Shown here in pieces: positions 38,149-49,523 of a DNA stretch of 64,000 nucleotides. How positions within the stretch are numbered: position 1 is the stretch's first letter; every line of letters starts with the position of its first letter. This stretch comes from Telopea speciosissima (Eukaryota > Streptophyta > Magnoliopsida > Proteales > Proteaceae): NCBI RefSeq assembly GCF_018873765.1, contig NC_057917.1, forward strand, positions 58,462,464-58,526,463, given 5' to 3'. Under the pieces are notes generated by a model, which was not told the DNA's origin, did no database searches, and was given only the letters and a program-made list of their open reading frames with translations. A program made the translations under genes and the position numbers.

Positions 38149-39004
38149 GTATGCCCTCTTCCCTCTTTATCGATCTATCTCTTTCTCCTTTCGACTTCTA
38201 TTATGGAGAAACCCCAAAATCCATTTCGGGTTTACAAGATTTGGGTTTTTTTTTGTTTTCTCCTAGCTAAATAGATGGATTATTGTCCATTCTCCATTCG
38301 TTTCCCATCATATGCAACCTAGTTGAGGTATTTCCCCCCAAATTTGCACCTTCACCATGGGTTTGGGTTGGATTTTGGAGAAATCCCAAAACCCTAACCG
38401 AAATTCTATGTCTTTTTGCCCAATTCAAGTTCGGTTTTGCTAGGTAGGCTTGGTGTATATAATTTGGGGTTGTCTCAAGCCATTACTTATTTATTTCTTG
38501 CAAATTGGAACTTCAAGAATCACATCTGAATTTTCTTTTAGAGATTCAAGCATTATTTACTACTATTTAGCTCCATATATTGCTTGAACTAGGTATTTAG
38601 TATAAACTTCATGTTTTAGGTATACTATGGCCATGTATGTATATTGTTTACTATGCCATTCAACTTCCAAACACAAAACTGAAAATTTCCTCTTTGGATT
38701 TCTTAGTAAATTTCTTATCAAATCAGTCCAACTTTGTTTGAACTAATTGCTTGTATGATATAATGCTTCTCCAAGCATAATGTGGCCATGTACATTTATC
38801 CTCTATGATTGCATCTACATGTTGGCCATGCATTCCCTTTTCCTAACTCTAGACCATTCACAACCAAATTTTCTAGAAAGTTTCCGTAATTTGTTTCTTG
38901 AATTTAGTTTAATTCTATCTCCTTTCATTGTATATCTGCTTAGACCTTAATATCCAAGCATGGACTTAATATGTTTCTGTATTCTCGACCTTCTTTGGTT
39001 GCAG
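38149..39004 (+). other. Probable leader intron of the opposite-strand ORF
   Basis: The sequence between donor TTCAG|GTATGC and acceptor TTGGTTGCAG| is T-rich and AT-rich, as plant introns are, and contains no coding motif. The acceptor lies 14 bp before the ATG. This is inferred from splice consensus only. Confidence 0.45.
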
Positions 39005-39018
39005 GTTAGGGAATCTAA

Positions 39019-40167
39019 ATGGCTCCTAGAACAAGGCGTGCACGGGCCGAACAAGCTGCCCTGTTGCTTTGGATGCACTATGGTTCCAAGACCTAGAGAA
39101 AGCAGGAGATGTACCAAGACCACTTTCGCTTTAAGAGTATCTTGGAGGGGAGAGATGTGGTACTGGAAGACCTCAAGGCCTACAAGGTAGGGCCGAGATT
39201 TGAAGCACTGGGGTGGTCCAACCTCCTCAACCTTCCAGAGCCATTCTATCCCAAGCTCGTTCGTCACTTCTACGCCAACCTGCACACCGAGAACCTAGGC
39301 ACGCGAGATTACCGGATCCTCTCTTATGTCAAGGGAGTCACCATATCCTTCACAGGGGCACAGTTGGCAGGCATCCTCAATGTAGCTATCTGGGGAGAGA
39401 AGACCTACTGCGCACCATGGAAGAATCCCTACTCCTTTCTCAGGAGAGAGGCATACAGGGAATTGTACAGGGAGCTTACACGTGGGGCATTCGAGAAGAA
39501 AGTGCCTGAGACTTCTTTTGCCAATTCTCCCAGGATACTGAGCCGGATTGTGCAGCACAACATCGTGCCTATAGCAGGTCACCGCACCATGCCTTCCATC
39601 TTCGTAGGCTATGTGGCCTATCACCTCTACAAAGGCATTCCCATCTGCTTGCCCTACATTATCATGCGGACCATGGATCATGCGGGGCGAAATCCCAGGA
39701 GGAACTTAGATTTACCCTATGGGAGGTTGCTCACCACTATTTTTCAGCATTTTGGAGTTGACTTGAGTGAGGAGGATCAAGACTTAACCGAAGATCCACC
39801 TCTAGATCGAAATGCAGTGGCGAGGATGCGAATTGCGATGGATGCATATAGTGATGGGGAGCCATTGGTCCCAGCGAGGGTCACGGGCACGAGCCTCGGT
39901 GCAGGAGCCTCCTCCTCGGCATTGTGCATGCGGCCTCTTCATCCGCCTTTGCTCCTAGTGGAGTCGACATCGACGAGGATTCTTGCAACTCTGGGCCAGA
40001 TGAGCACCAGCATGGCTCAGGGGTTTGAAGGAGTGAACACTAGGCTCGATGCATCAGACAGACGCATGGAGAGCCTCGAGCAGCAGATGGAGGACTTGCA
40101 CTCCTACCTCCATGATGAGGGCACGAGAGGGACGAGCCCGAGTAGTGATGATGAGATGGAGCGGTAG
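39019..40167 (+). CDS. Opposite-strand ORF, 'putative plant transposon protein'-like
   Basis: The plus-strand ATG at 39019 (APRTRRARAEQAA) is followed by two small frame changes before 39109. From there the frame is open for 352 codons to TAG at 40165-40167. Its sequence (YPKLVRHFYANLHTENLGTR, VKGVTISFTGAQLAGIL, VPIAGHRTMPSIFVGYVAYH) resembles the plant-restricted 'putative plant transposon protein' domain, a family of unknown function often found in retroelements. The C-terminus has a predicted coiled coil (VNTRLDASDRRMESLEQQME). A 5'-UTR intron is suggested: donor at 38149 and acceptor TTGCAG at 39004. It lies between the 5' LTR and gag and is antisense to gag-pol. The family assignment is from memory. 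Confidence 0.65.
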
Positions 40168-40909
40168 ACCTCTGTCCATTCCCACCATACTCTCAATGGA
40201 CCCCTAGCATTTTGTCTTACCATGCGGCAAATTTATTTTTCTTTTTCTTGGTTGTAAGAATTTGAAGTCTCTGATTCAGCTGAATTTTGTTGTAATCACT
40301 CGTTTGGCTTATGGAAAATGTATTCACAGTGGAATTAAGGAATATATATATAAATATATACACATGTCTTTCCTTCCACTGTTGTCTATTATTTGCTATT
40401 GTCTTCGGCTTTCTCCCTAACACTCGCACACATTCCAATTATGCATTGTTAGAAGCTTTTATTTTAGCAACCTATTGTGTAGAGTAAATCACAATTCCGC
40501 TAGACTGTGGCTGGTGCAGAGCATCTCGCTCTGATGACAGCGCTATTGTCACGCCCCCATCCCAACAAGGGATATAATATCATATAAAGGGTGACTAGGA
40601 CGACGCGTGTCATCCTACTAAACCGCCCGGATCACTGACACAGTGTCCCAACGCACAGTCATATCCAATATTAACACAATATAATATTAGAATGCAGAAA
40701 AGAGGAATATTACATTCCAATGATCAGTAGTATTGCGGAAGCGTATATATCGAATAGTTACAAGATGTTCAAAGCTAAATGATAAATACAGTAATTAGTT
40801 ACATTTTCAATGACCATCTAATAACTATCAAAAACGGTATAATAGTAAGTATTTCACCATAGGCCTTAGCCTCAAAAGTAATCAAAAAGGGATCGAGTTC
40901 CGAATATCC

Positions 40910-41119
40910 TCACGGCCCGTAGGCACAATCATCGCAAGGACACCCGTCGCCATGTTCCTCAAACACGGCCTCCGGTTCCTCCTCACCGATCTCATCGTAT
41001 CCCGAGGGCTGAACTCCAAGTCCCGCGAGATATCCGTCACCTGCATCATAATCTAAAAAATGTGCGCACGAGGGGTTAGCTCCACTGAGCGGTGAGGGGA
41101 TGGGAATGCACAAACACAC
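40910..41119 (-). other. Conserved acidic frame near the end of the Z LTR
   Basis: The minus strand reads GYDEIGEEEPEAVFEEHGDG then CPCDDCAYGP, and the same DNA occurs in the other LTR near 30376-30520. A TTTTTTAG|ATTATGATG junction upstream could be a splice acceptor. I cannot assign a function, and it may be incidental. Confidence 0.25.
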
Positions 41120-43068
41120 AATTCACATAGTCCAATGATGCATGCACATGTTAAGTTCATTTTTCCACCTAACAAACAACTAAGTCAATGGCATATGCTA
41201 CTGTGACAACTCGGGAGACACTGTGGGTCACTTAACTTATCGCCACAATGAAACCTCAATTGTCACGTGGGACCTACGCCGATCGAAGCCTCCAAGACCA
41301 CTCGGTGGCGGACCCACGATAACCAATACTACCATGATGGCCTCTCCCACCTCCACGAGAATCCGGTGTGCGATTACCCAACACCTAAACCCCTGTTGGT
41401 AAGGGTCGTAGCATAAGGGTGTGAAATCCTAGCCACAATATACTACATGCAAGTCCTATCGCCCGAGAGGTAATCCGGCGCATCAACTTTTCATCGGTTT
41501 AGTGCCCGGTTACAGACGGCACGGCGCATCTGATTCAACATGACATTCAACAAAATTTCTTCATAAATGTATATAGTGTTGGGTTAACGCACGTACCCAC
41601 CGGCACCGAGACCCATCAAGGTATCACATTACCAATCAACATTATAACAATTGTATATAAGAGTATGCAATATGCACAAACATGCTTATTAATTATAATG
41701 ATTACATAATATATAATGCAATAATACTAACAAGCCCAAACGACCAAACCCACTCACAACGTATACGCCAAGCACCACGATTATCAGTTGTCGCCTCGAT
41801 CAAGCAATAAGCCACAAAAGTGAATATTTTAACCTATACAAGGAGTGGAATAAGGTTACACGAGCGAAAGGAACGGATCCCCAAAAGGTCTCCCATAAAC
41901 ACTTAAGTATAAGGTTTCAGAGACGAAGTGGTTGCAGGAGTGGTTTCATGCCCAAATTCTGCAACCACATGTAAATCCTAGGAAACCGGGGGTTCGGGAC
42001 AGTTTTAGTCAAGGTCGGATGCAGGTGTGGTTTCAGAAAAACTGAATCCGAGTGTAAATCCGAGCTTCACAGGGGCTCAGGACAATTTTTGTCAAGGTCG
42101 GATGCAGATGTGGTTTCAGAAAAACTGAATCCGAGTGTAAATCCGACCTTCACAGAATCCTTCTCGGGAAGGTAATTTCAGGGTGGTTTCTTGCAGGTCT
42201 GAAACCACATGTAAACCCTCACACCTTCAGGTCCAAAATCCGAAGGATTCCCCTCCAAGGACCCCATTTCAAGTGGTTTTAAAGCACAAGGACTTCTAGA
42301 AAACTCCATCCTAAGCTCATTAGGGTCCAACCTTAAATCTCTCAAATGGCAATGAGAACCCTCACATTAGAGCTCATAATGGAGTGAACTAACTCCACCA
42401 TAGCTTGGCTTTAAAGCTCCATCTACTCCCTAGGTTCCAAGAGAGATCTAGGTCAATCTCTCCCATTACCCAACCCCTTTTAAAATCCAAAATAGAAGAA
42501 GGAAGAAGGTTCAATAGCTTACCTTCCCCCAAGATGAGAGCTCCACGATTTATGGCCCAAGAGATGGGGTCTCCACCTTCCTCCAAGCCTCTCTCTCCTT
42601 CCTCTTTCTCTTTCTCTCCTCTTTCTCTTTCTCTTTCTCTCCTCCACGATTTAGGGTAGAAGAGGATGTTGAAGAAGAAGTGATGTTCTCTCTCTCCCTC
42701 ATGGACTCATTTATAATAAATGGGTCTATGGGTACCCTTAGTCAAATGGGTCATGAGGCCTAATGGGTCAACCCATTAGTCCTATGTGGGTAAGTGGATG
42801 GGATAACCCATCATTGGGTCAATAGGTTATATGGGCCTGCCCACAACCTCAATTAGGGAAAAGCCCATTCTTAGATGGGTTCATATGAGATGGGTTTAAG
42901 TCCCCAATGTACTTCCTAAAGGTACGCGGGACCCGAACTTAAATTATTCCCTTCTCTCATGAAATAGCTCGAGCGGTTCAAGCCCGGACCCGCACTTCGA
43001 GGTTACCAAGGGAAGAATAATTAATAAGTCTTGAGGCTAGAACTTACTTTTCCCCCTGTCATGGTTTA

Positions 43069-43332
43069 TTACCCATGACCCGAACACTTCGCCACGGCAA
43101 TGCTAAGCTCATCACCGAACGAAATATCCACCTGAGGTGACGGTCCAGGATGCTCTCTCCTGAACTCCTCGCTTCCCGGGCTGGTACTTGGAGGGTAGTC
43201 GACGAAGTCGCCGTCCACGAACTTTCCCCACTGGCGGTTGAGGAATCTTTCCTCCACAGGCAAACCCGTGCTGTGGTCAACGATTTTGTAGCTAGGTTTG
43301 ACCATCATGGAGAACAGGTCACCAGCATACAT
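43069..43332 (-). CDS. Small LTR-encoded ORF of Z (5' LTR copy)
   Basis: This is the second copy of the MYAGDLFSMMVKPSYK frame, 87 codons. It differs from the 3' LTR copy by one residue in the body and by loss of a few bases near 43080 that changes the C-terminus. Confidence 0.35.
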   Translation of the reverse strand: MYAGDLFSMMVKPSYKIVDHSTGLPVEERFLNRQWGKFVDGDFVDYPPSTSPGSEEFRREHPGPSPQVDISFGDELSIAVAKCSGHG

Positions 43333-43399
43333 GGCAGCGGTATCTACACGTCACGAGAAGAAATGATATTTAATTATATCCCGGGGTACGGGTATAACA

Positions 43400-43686
43400 G
43401 CTATAGAGCCGCCGTAGTTGGCAACGACGATTGCTATCAGAGGTGAGAAGTTCTTCTTTGTGGGTGGAGCCCGCCACACTTTTGTTGTTTTTTTTTTTTC
43501 AAAACAAAAAACAAACGAACAACCAGAAAGCTTTTGGTTACCAAAGCTTCTGGATAAAGAGGAATAAATCCTGCAGACTTGAACGATGAGCGGCGCCAAA
43601 TCTGATCTCCAAAGTTGATCGTATAAGAACAGCCACGGTGATTCCAATCTCCAAGGTCGATCACACAAACTCTAATGCTTTAAGAT
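43400..43686 (-). other. Internal segment of element Y, right part
   Basis: This is the leader side of Y between its 5' LTR (43904-43687) and element Z. It has no recognised domain, and no standard PBS was identified next to the LTR. Confidence 0.4.
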
Positions 43687-43904
43687 TGTTAGGGTTAGGG
43701 TTTTAAGCACAAGGTTGCTTAAAGCATTACACCCTGAGTATCTAGTTTGAAATACCCAGACTGCTGCCTCCAGCTAGTATATATAGGAAAACTAGGGTTT
43801 AGGTCAGATGGGCTAATTACTAGATTACCCCTCATAGCTTGGGCATTAATGCAAGTAGGATTATATTAGAACATATAAAGGGATATTACATAAATACCCT
43901 TACA

Positions 43905-46900
43905 CCAACTACCTACTATGGAAAGAACAACTAGAATCCATCTTCATCAGTTCCGATTTGATGGACCATGTTGATGGTTCTCTGTCAGCTCCACCATCAA
44001 CCATTCTCAAAACCTCCACAGATGCTAATGGAGTCATCACTACCACCCCAATACCCAACCCAGAGTTCCAAACCTGGCGCAAGACTGATCACTTTGTTAG
44101 AGCCTGCATCAATGCCACCCTCCATGAGTCACTATCATCACACATCCTTGGATTGAAAACTGCTAAGGATGTGTGGGACTCCTTAGCCGATCTCTTTCAA
44201 CAACAATCTGCAGCCCATAGGAGCTACCTACGTCATGAATTGATGCATATGCACAAAGGAACTAGCTCCATCACTGAGTACCTAACCAAACTCAAGGGTC
44301 TCTCTGACTCTCTTGCAGTCATTGATGATCGCATCAAGGATGCAGAGTTGGTGACCTATGCTCTCAATGGCCTTGATGCAGACTACTCCACTTTTGTCAT
44401 AACCATTGAAAACAGCACCCCTCTGGTCTTTTTCTCTGAACTACGAGCCAAATTACTCACTCACGAGCAGCGCCTCAAACGAGGCTTTGGTACACAGTCT
44501 CTGCCCCTTCCAGATCTGCATATTGAAACAGCCCTTCTTTCTCTGCATTCCAACAACCCCAAAGCCAAATTTCCTCCCAACACCAAACCTCGTTTTCCAT
44601 ATCAGCAGCAACCCAATCCAGAACACCCTTCTACCCTTTGGTCCTTTCCTTCTGGTTATTCCAACCGAGCCATCAAATGTCAGATATGTGCCAAAACAGG
44701 GCATCCTGCTAGCAAATGCTTCTTTCGATACTCTGCTAGTAGAAATAATGCTCCACCAAGTAACTCTCAAACACCTTTTACTCCAGGCTATCAGACCCAT
44801 TATCAAGCTCCATTACCCTCCAACTCTTCACCACCTAGCTCATTTGCTGGTCTGCACACGGCTCCTTCTGAGACCTCCTCATGGATAGTTGACTCTGGGA
44901 CAACCTCACACATCACTTTCGATCCAACTGTTCTTCATCAAGCTGCTGCATATACTGGATCTGATCAAGTTGTGGTTGGAGATGGTAAGGCTCTGCCCAT
45001 TTCTCATTTAGGCACTACCACACTTTCCACCCCTTCCACCACTTTGCTGCTACACGATATACTTGTTGTTCCCCAAATTTCTAAAAATTTATTGTCTATT
45101 TCAAAGCTGACTCGTGATAACAATTGCTGTGTTTGTTTCTATCCTTGGGGATTCTTTATAAAGGACCTTCTCACAGGCCACACTCTGCTCAAGGGTCCAC
45201 TACAGGCTGATCTCTATCAACTCCCCATCACCAAGACCACTCTTTAGGCCTTCCATACTGCTCTTCTCAGTTCGCAGCAATCTCTCTCCACCTGGCACAG
45301 GAGATTGGGTCATCCATCTTCAGCTATACTTCTGCATCTTAGGCAGCATAGTTTTTTAAATTTTCCTAAATCGGTTAATTCTCAGTTTGTTTGTGACTCT
45401 TGCTTAATGGGTAAACATCATAAATTGCCCTTTTCTTCCATTGTAAGAAACTCTCAACAACCATTGGAGGTAGTCCATTGTGACCTTTGGGGGCCAACTC
45501 AATCGGCTTCTTTTACTGGCTTTCATTCTTACATCATATTTGTTGATGAGTACAGTAGATATACATGGCTCTATCCTCTAAATTCTAAGTCTAATGCTAT
45601 ACAGTGTTTTCAGCATTTTAAATTGATGGTTGAAAATGTGTTTCAATGTTCTATTAAATATTTTCAAAGTGATGGAGCTTTAGAGCTCACCAAAGGTCCC
45701 TTCAAGGCCTTCCTTGATAATCATGGCATTGTGTCTCGGGTTTCATGCCCTCACACCCCTGAGCACAATGGGATTGCTGAGAGGAAGCATCGCCACATCA
45801 CTGATATGGGTCTCACTCTTCTCTTTCAAGCCCACATGCTCACCCAATACTGGTTAGAAGCCTTTAATACTGCTGTTTTTCTCATTAATAGGCTTCCCAC
45901 TCCATCTCTTCAACACAAATCACCTCATGAGGTCCTCTTTGGAACAACACCTGATTATTCCTCCCTTAGATTATTTGGTTGCAAGTGTTTTCCATGTCTT
46001 AGGCCTTACAGAAAAGATAAATTGTCTCCCAAGTCCTTGGCTTGTGTTTTTATTGGCTATAGTCCCTCTCACAAGGGCTATAGGTGTCTTGATTTATCCA
46101 CTGGCAGAGTATACATCTCTTGCCATGTGATTTTTGCTGAAACTTCTTTCCCTTTTACTTCGTCTCCACAGCCTTCAACCACAGCACCATCTTCTCCTAC
46201 TATGATTTCATTACCTGTTGTCTCCTCTTCTGTTACTTCTTCACCAGCTCGTTTACAACTACCATCTACACCACCCACCCCACCACAACCCTCTCCACAG
46301 CATTCCCCACCACCAATTCCACCTCCACCACCATTACCAACTACTTCACCTCCTTCGGATCCATCTCCTTGTCATCCTATGGTGACTCGAAGCAAAACAG
46401 GTCACCTTAACCCCAAGGTCCCCTTGTCTCTGTGCACAACAAAGCATCCCATTTCAGCAGCATTTCTTGCTACTATCTCACCCTCCATACCTGAACCATC
46501 CACATTCAAGCAGGCCTCTACTAACCCACGGTGGATTGCTGCTATGCAAGACGAATTTGGGGCTCTTATCTCCAACAATACCCGGACCCTTGTGCCTGCT
46601 GTTCAAGCTACTAATCTTGTCGGCTGCAAATGGGTTTACAGAGTTAAAACTAACAGTGATGGCTCCATCCAACGGTTCAAGGCAAGGTTGGTTGCTAAGG
46701 GGTTCCATCAGTTACCTGGGATTGATTTTGAGGAGACTTTCAGCCCAGTGGTGAAGGCTACAACAATAAGAACTGTACTCTCTATTGCAGTCTCTTGCCA
46801 TTGGCCTCTTAGACAACTAGATGTTAAAAATGCCTTTCTACACGGCAAGCTACATGAAGCGGTCTACATGCAACAAGTTCCTGGTTTCATTCACAAGGAC

Positions 46901-48079
46901 TATCCCACCCATGTGTGTCGGCTCAATAAGGCTATTTATGGCCTTCGTCAAGCACCTAGAGCTTGGTTTCATGAATTTAGCTCATTTCTCTTACACAGTG
47001 GCTTCACACAAAGCCGGGCTGATAGCTCTATGTTTATCCACAAATCTTCACTTGGGATGATTATTTTGCTATTGTATGTCGATGATATTATCCTTACGGG
47101 CACCAGCTCCAAGCTCATCAATGATTTCATCACTCTTCTCAGCAATGCCTTTGTTGTGAGTGACCTTGGAGATCTTCACTTCTTCTTGGGAATTGAAGCA
47201 CATAGAGATCCACAGGGGCTGCATCTTACACAATCCAAATACTGCCTTTCACTTTTTCAACGAACTGGGATGACTGGCTGCAAACCTTGCTCCACCCCTT
47301 GTCCCACAGGTTCCAAACTCTCGGCCCATCATGGTGATCCCCTGTCTGATCCACATGAATATAGGCATATTGTAGGCTCTCTTCAATATCACACAATCAC
47401 CAGACCTGATATTTCCTACTCTGTTAATCAAGTCTGTCAATTCATGCATTCTCCCACCAATGAGCACCTCAATGCTGTCAAAAGAATTCTTCGATACTTG
47501 AAGCATACTCTTGGGGCAGGTCTTCACATTACCCCTGGTTCAATCTCCATTCTCCAAGGCTATTCAGATGCAGATTGGGTCGGCTGCCCTGACACAAGGA
47601 GATCTACAAGTGGTTTTTGTATCTTCCTTGGCCCCAATCTCATTTCTTGGGCATCTCGCAAACAGCCTACTGTATCTCGGTCCAGCTCTGAGGCTGAATA
47701 TAAGGCCTTTGCAATTACAGCCTCTGAAATGCTCTGGTGCTCTTATCTTCTTCATGACCTTCACATACCCATCAAGCCTCCTCTCCTCATCCACTGTGAT
47801 AATCTATCGGCCACCCACATGACTGCCAATCCCATCCTTCATGCTCGCACAAAGCATATAGAAGTGGATTATCATTTTGTGAGAGACTTGGTTATCAACC
47901 ACACACTCAAGGTCCATTTTGTTCGGTCTACTTCTCAAATGGCAGACATTTTTACAAAGGGGCTTTCATCTCATTTGTTCCACTATCACAGTTCCAAGCT
48001 GCTGCACCTACTACCCATCAGCTTGCGGGAGGATGATAACAGATGTGATTCATCAAAGACCATTGATCCACAAAGGTAA
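43905..48079 (+). pseudogene. Copia X polyprotein (gag-protease-integrase-RT-RNase H), one internal TAG
   Basis: The frame resumes after Y with YLLWKEQLE. Order: gag (about 43910-44660), zinc knuckle CQICAKTGHPASKC (about 44678-44719), protease WIVDSGTTSHIT (about 44883), a TAG at 45245-45247, then in the same frame WHRRLGHPSS (GAG-pre-integrase), integrase with HCDLWGPT, FQSDGALELT and HTPEHNGIAERKHRH, a proline-rich linker (about 46150-46380), RT with KWVYRVKTNSDGS, QLDVKNAFLHGKL and LLLYVDDIILTG, and RNase H with YSDADWVGCPDTRRSTSGF and SRSSSEAEYKA. It ends at 48079 inside the 3' LTR. It is almost intact: one nonsense codon plus the split N-terminus. Lineage is probably Ale/Retrofit-like, low certainty. 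Confidence 0.92.
48023..48033 (+). other. Polypurine tract of copia X
   Basis: TTGCGGGAGGA directly precedes the TG of the 3' LTR, the normal position for plus-strand priming. Confidence 0.6.
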
Positions 48080-48236
48080 TCACCACCATTGTTTTCCAAC
48101 AAACTCCGACAGCGCCAAATATTCCATTTACCTTTTATTCTAACAAACTGTACAGCAAGGCATAATGCCTATATATACACCACTGTAACAGATAGAGAAT
48201 ACAATTCAGAATTCACTTTTCACTGCTTCTCTGTCA
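48034..48236 (+). repeat. 3' LTR of copia X
   Basis: It starts TGATAACAG, ends TCTGTCA and is followed by the target duplication ATGGT at 48237-48241. Confidence 0.9.
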
Positions 48237-48260
48237 ATGGTGCTGAGCATATTTACTAAG

Positions 48261-48396
48261 GTTGTGTTTGCTATCCATTCTTGGAATAGATTTTAGGCCT
48301 AAAATGCATTTTGAAAAAACAAAAAATAATGAAGAACTGGGTTTCAGAATATGTCCTAGACCTAGAAGCTATTCCAAGAATGCATAGCAAACACAA
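48261..48396. mobile_element. Short MITE beside copia X
   Basis: Inverted arms share GTTGTGTTTGCTAT and CATTCTTGGAATAG at the left and their complements at the right end, with a centre of about 60 bp. CTAAG flanks both sides (48256-48260 and 48398-48402), a possible target duplication. It begins about 20 bp after copia X. Confidence 0.7.
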
Positions 48397-49523
48397 CCTA
48401 AGACTTCAAACTACTTTAGACAATCACATGAGGACAAAATTTTACTGCTACCTAAGTTGCAGGAATGTTCCTATTAGTTGGTTCACAGCCAAGGAAATGG
48501 AATATAAAAGGGTGTTTTTTAAAATATTAAAACCTATGAGGGTATTTGTGAACTTAACGGGGAAGTGAATTATTCCATTTCTTTGGCTGCAAGTCTAGAT
48601 AGCAGGAACATTCCAGCAACAAGTTAGTAGCAAAAATTTTCTATCACATTATTACAAAAAATTCTATTTTGCTTTTGAAATTAATTACAATCCATTTCAG
48701 TTCCCTTCCCTTTAGTCACAACCAAACAAAGCCCCAAGAGATAGCATTTGTGCATGTAGAGCAAATTATGCTATAGAATGACGAAAGACGAAAGGATGTT
48801 AAAGTTGATATTTTTCTTTGCTTTATTTTGTAGGGTCAGGAAGAAGACATATACAGGTAACAAGTTATAGATTTATAGGGCTTTTTTGGTATTATTTTTC
48901 ATTTTCATTTTTTGATAATTTTTCATTTTTTTCATGTGTTTGGTATCACTTTTGAAACTTGTTTTTATTTAAAATAAATGTAAATACCCCCACAATGATA
49001 ATTGATAGAGAAAATTACATTGCCACCCCCTAAGATCTATATAAAATACAAAATGACCTCCTATATTTTTAAAATATACAGCCACACTCCCTAAGGTTTG
49101 GTTAGTTGTTACAACAGTCTCAGTCTGTTATATCATTCCCCTTAAGTGGTACTATGTTGATAATTCATGATTTAAAATAACTAATATACCCTTAATTCTC
49201 AATTTTTTTCTTTTTATTAATTTTACCCTTGAAACAAACTTAATGGGACCCACCATCCCTCCTCTTCCTCCTCCTCCTTCTTCTCTGCAACTCCACTGGC
49301 CCCACCACCTGCTGCAACCCAATCCCATCCTCCCCACCCCCTTGCAATTAACAACACCACACCCCACCCTCACACCCCACCCTCCCTAATGATCAATTCA
49401 ACTAACTACTACTATTGGTAGCAGAAGACTCAAAAGTCTCTGCGAAAGTGACGAACCATGATTCAAATTAAACATTAATACAGGGGACCAGTGACAGAGT
49501 GGAAACTCTAAAGGCCATGTCCG

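Larger units (their letters stand above)
40547..43399 (-). repeat. 5' LTR of Z (2,853 bp)
   Basis: It is homologous to 29260-32852 in the same orientation, starts TGTTATACCCGTACCCC on the minus strand and ends GGGCGTGACA. After its end the minus strand reads a CATCAGAGC string that may be a diverged Met-type PBS. GCTAT occurs on both sides of this LTR alone (40542-40546 and 43400-43404), leaving open that it is an independent solo LTR. Confidence 0.82.

Noticed and set aside
43425-43440. TTGCTATCAGAGG as a plus-strand primer-binding site
   Set aside because: It lies inside element Y, which reads on the minus strand, and is not adjacent to an LTR end in the correct orientation.
43687-43710. 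TTAGGGTTAGGG string resembling telomere repeats (also at 28255)
   Set aside because: It is only two units at the end of both LTRs of element Y. Plant telomeres are TTTAGGG arrays; this is LTR sequence.
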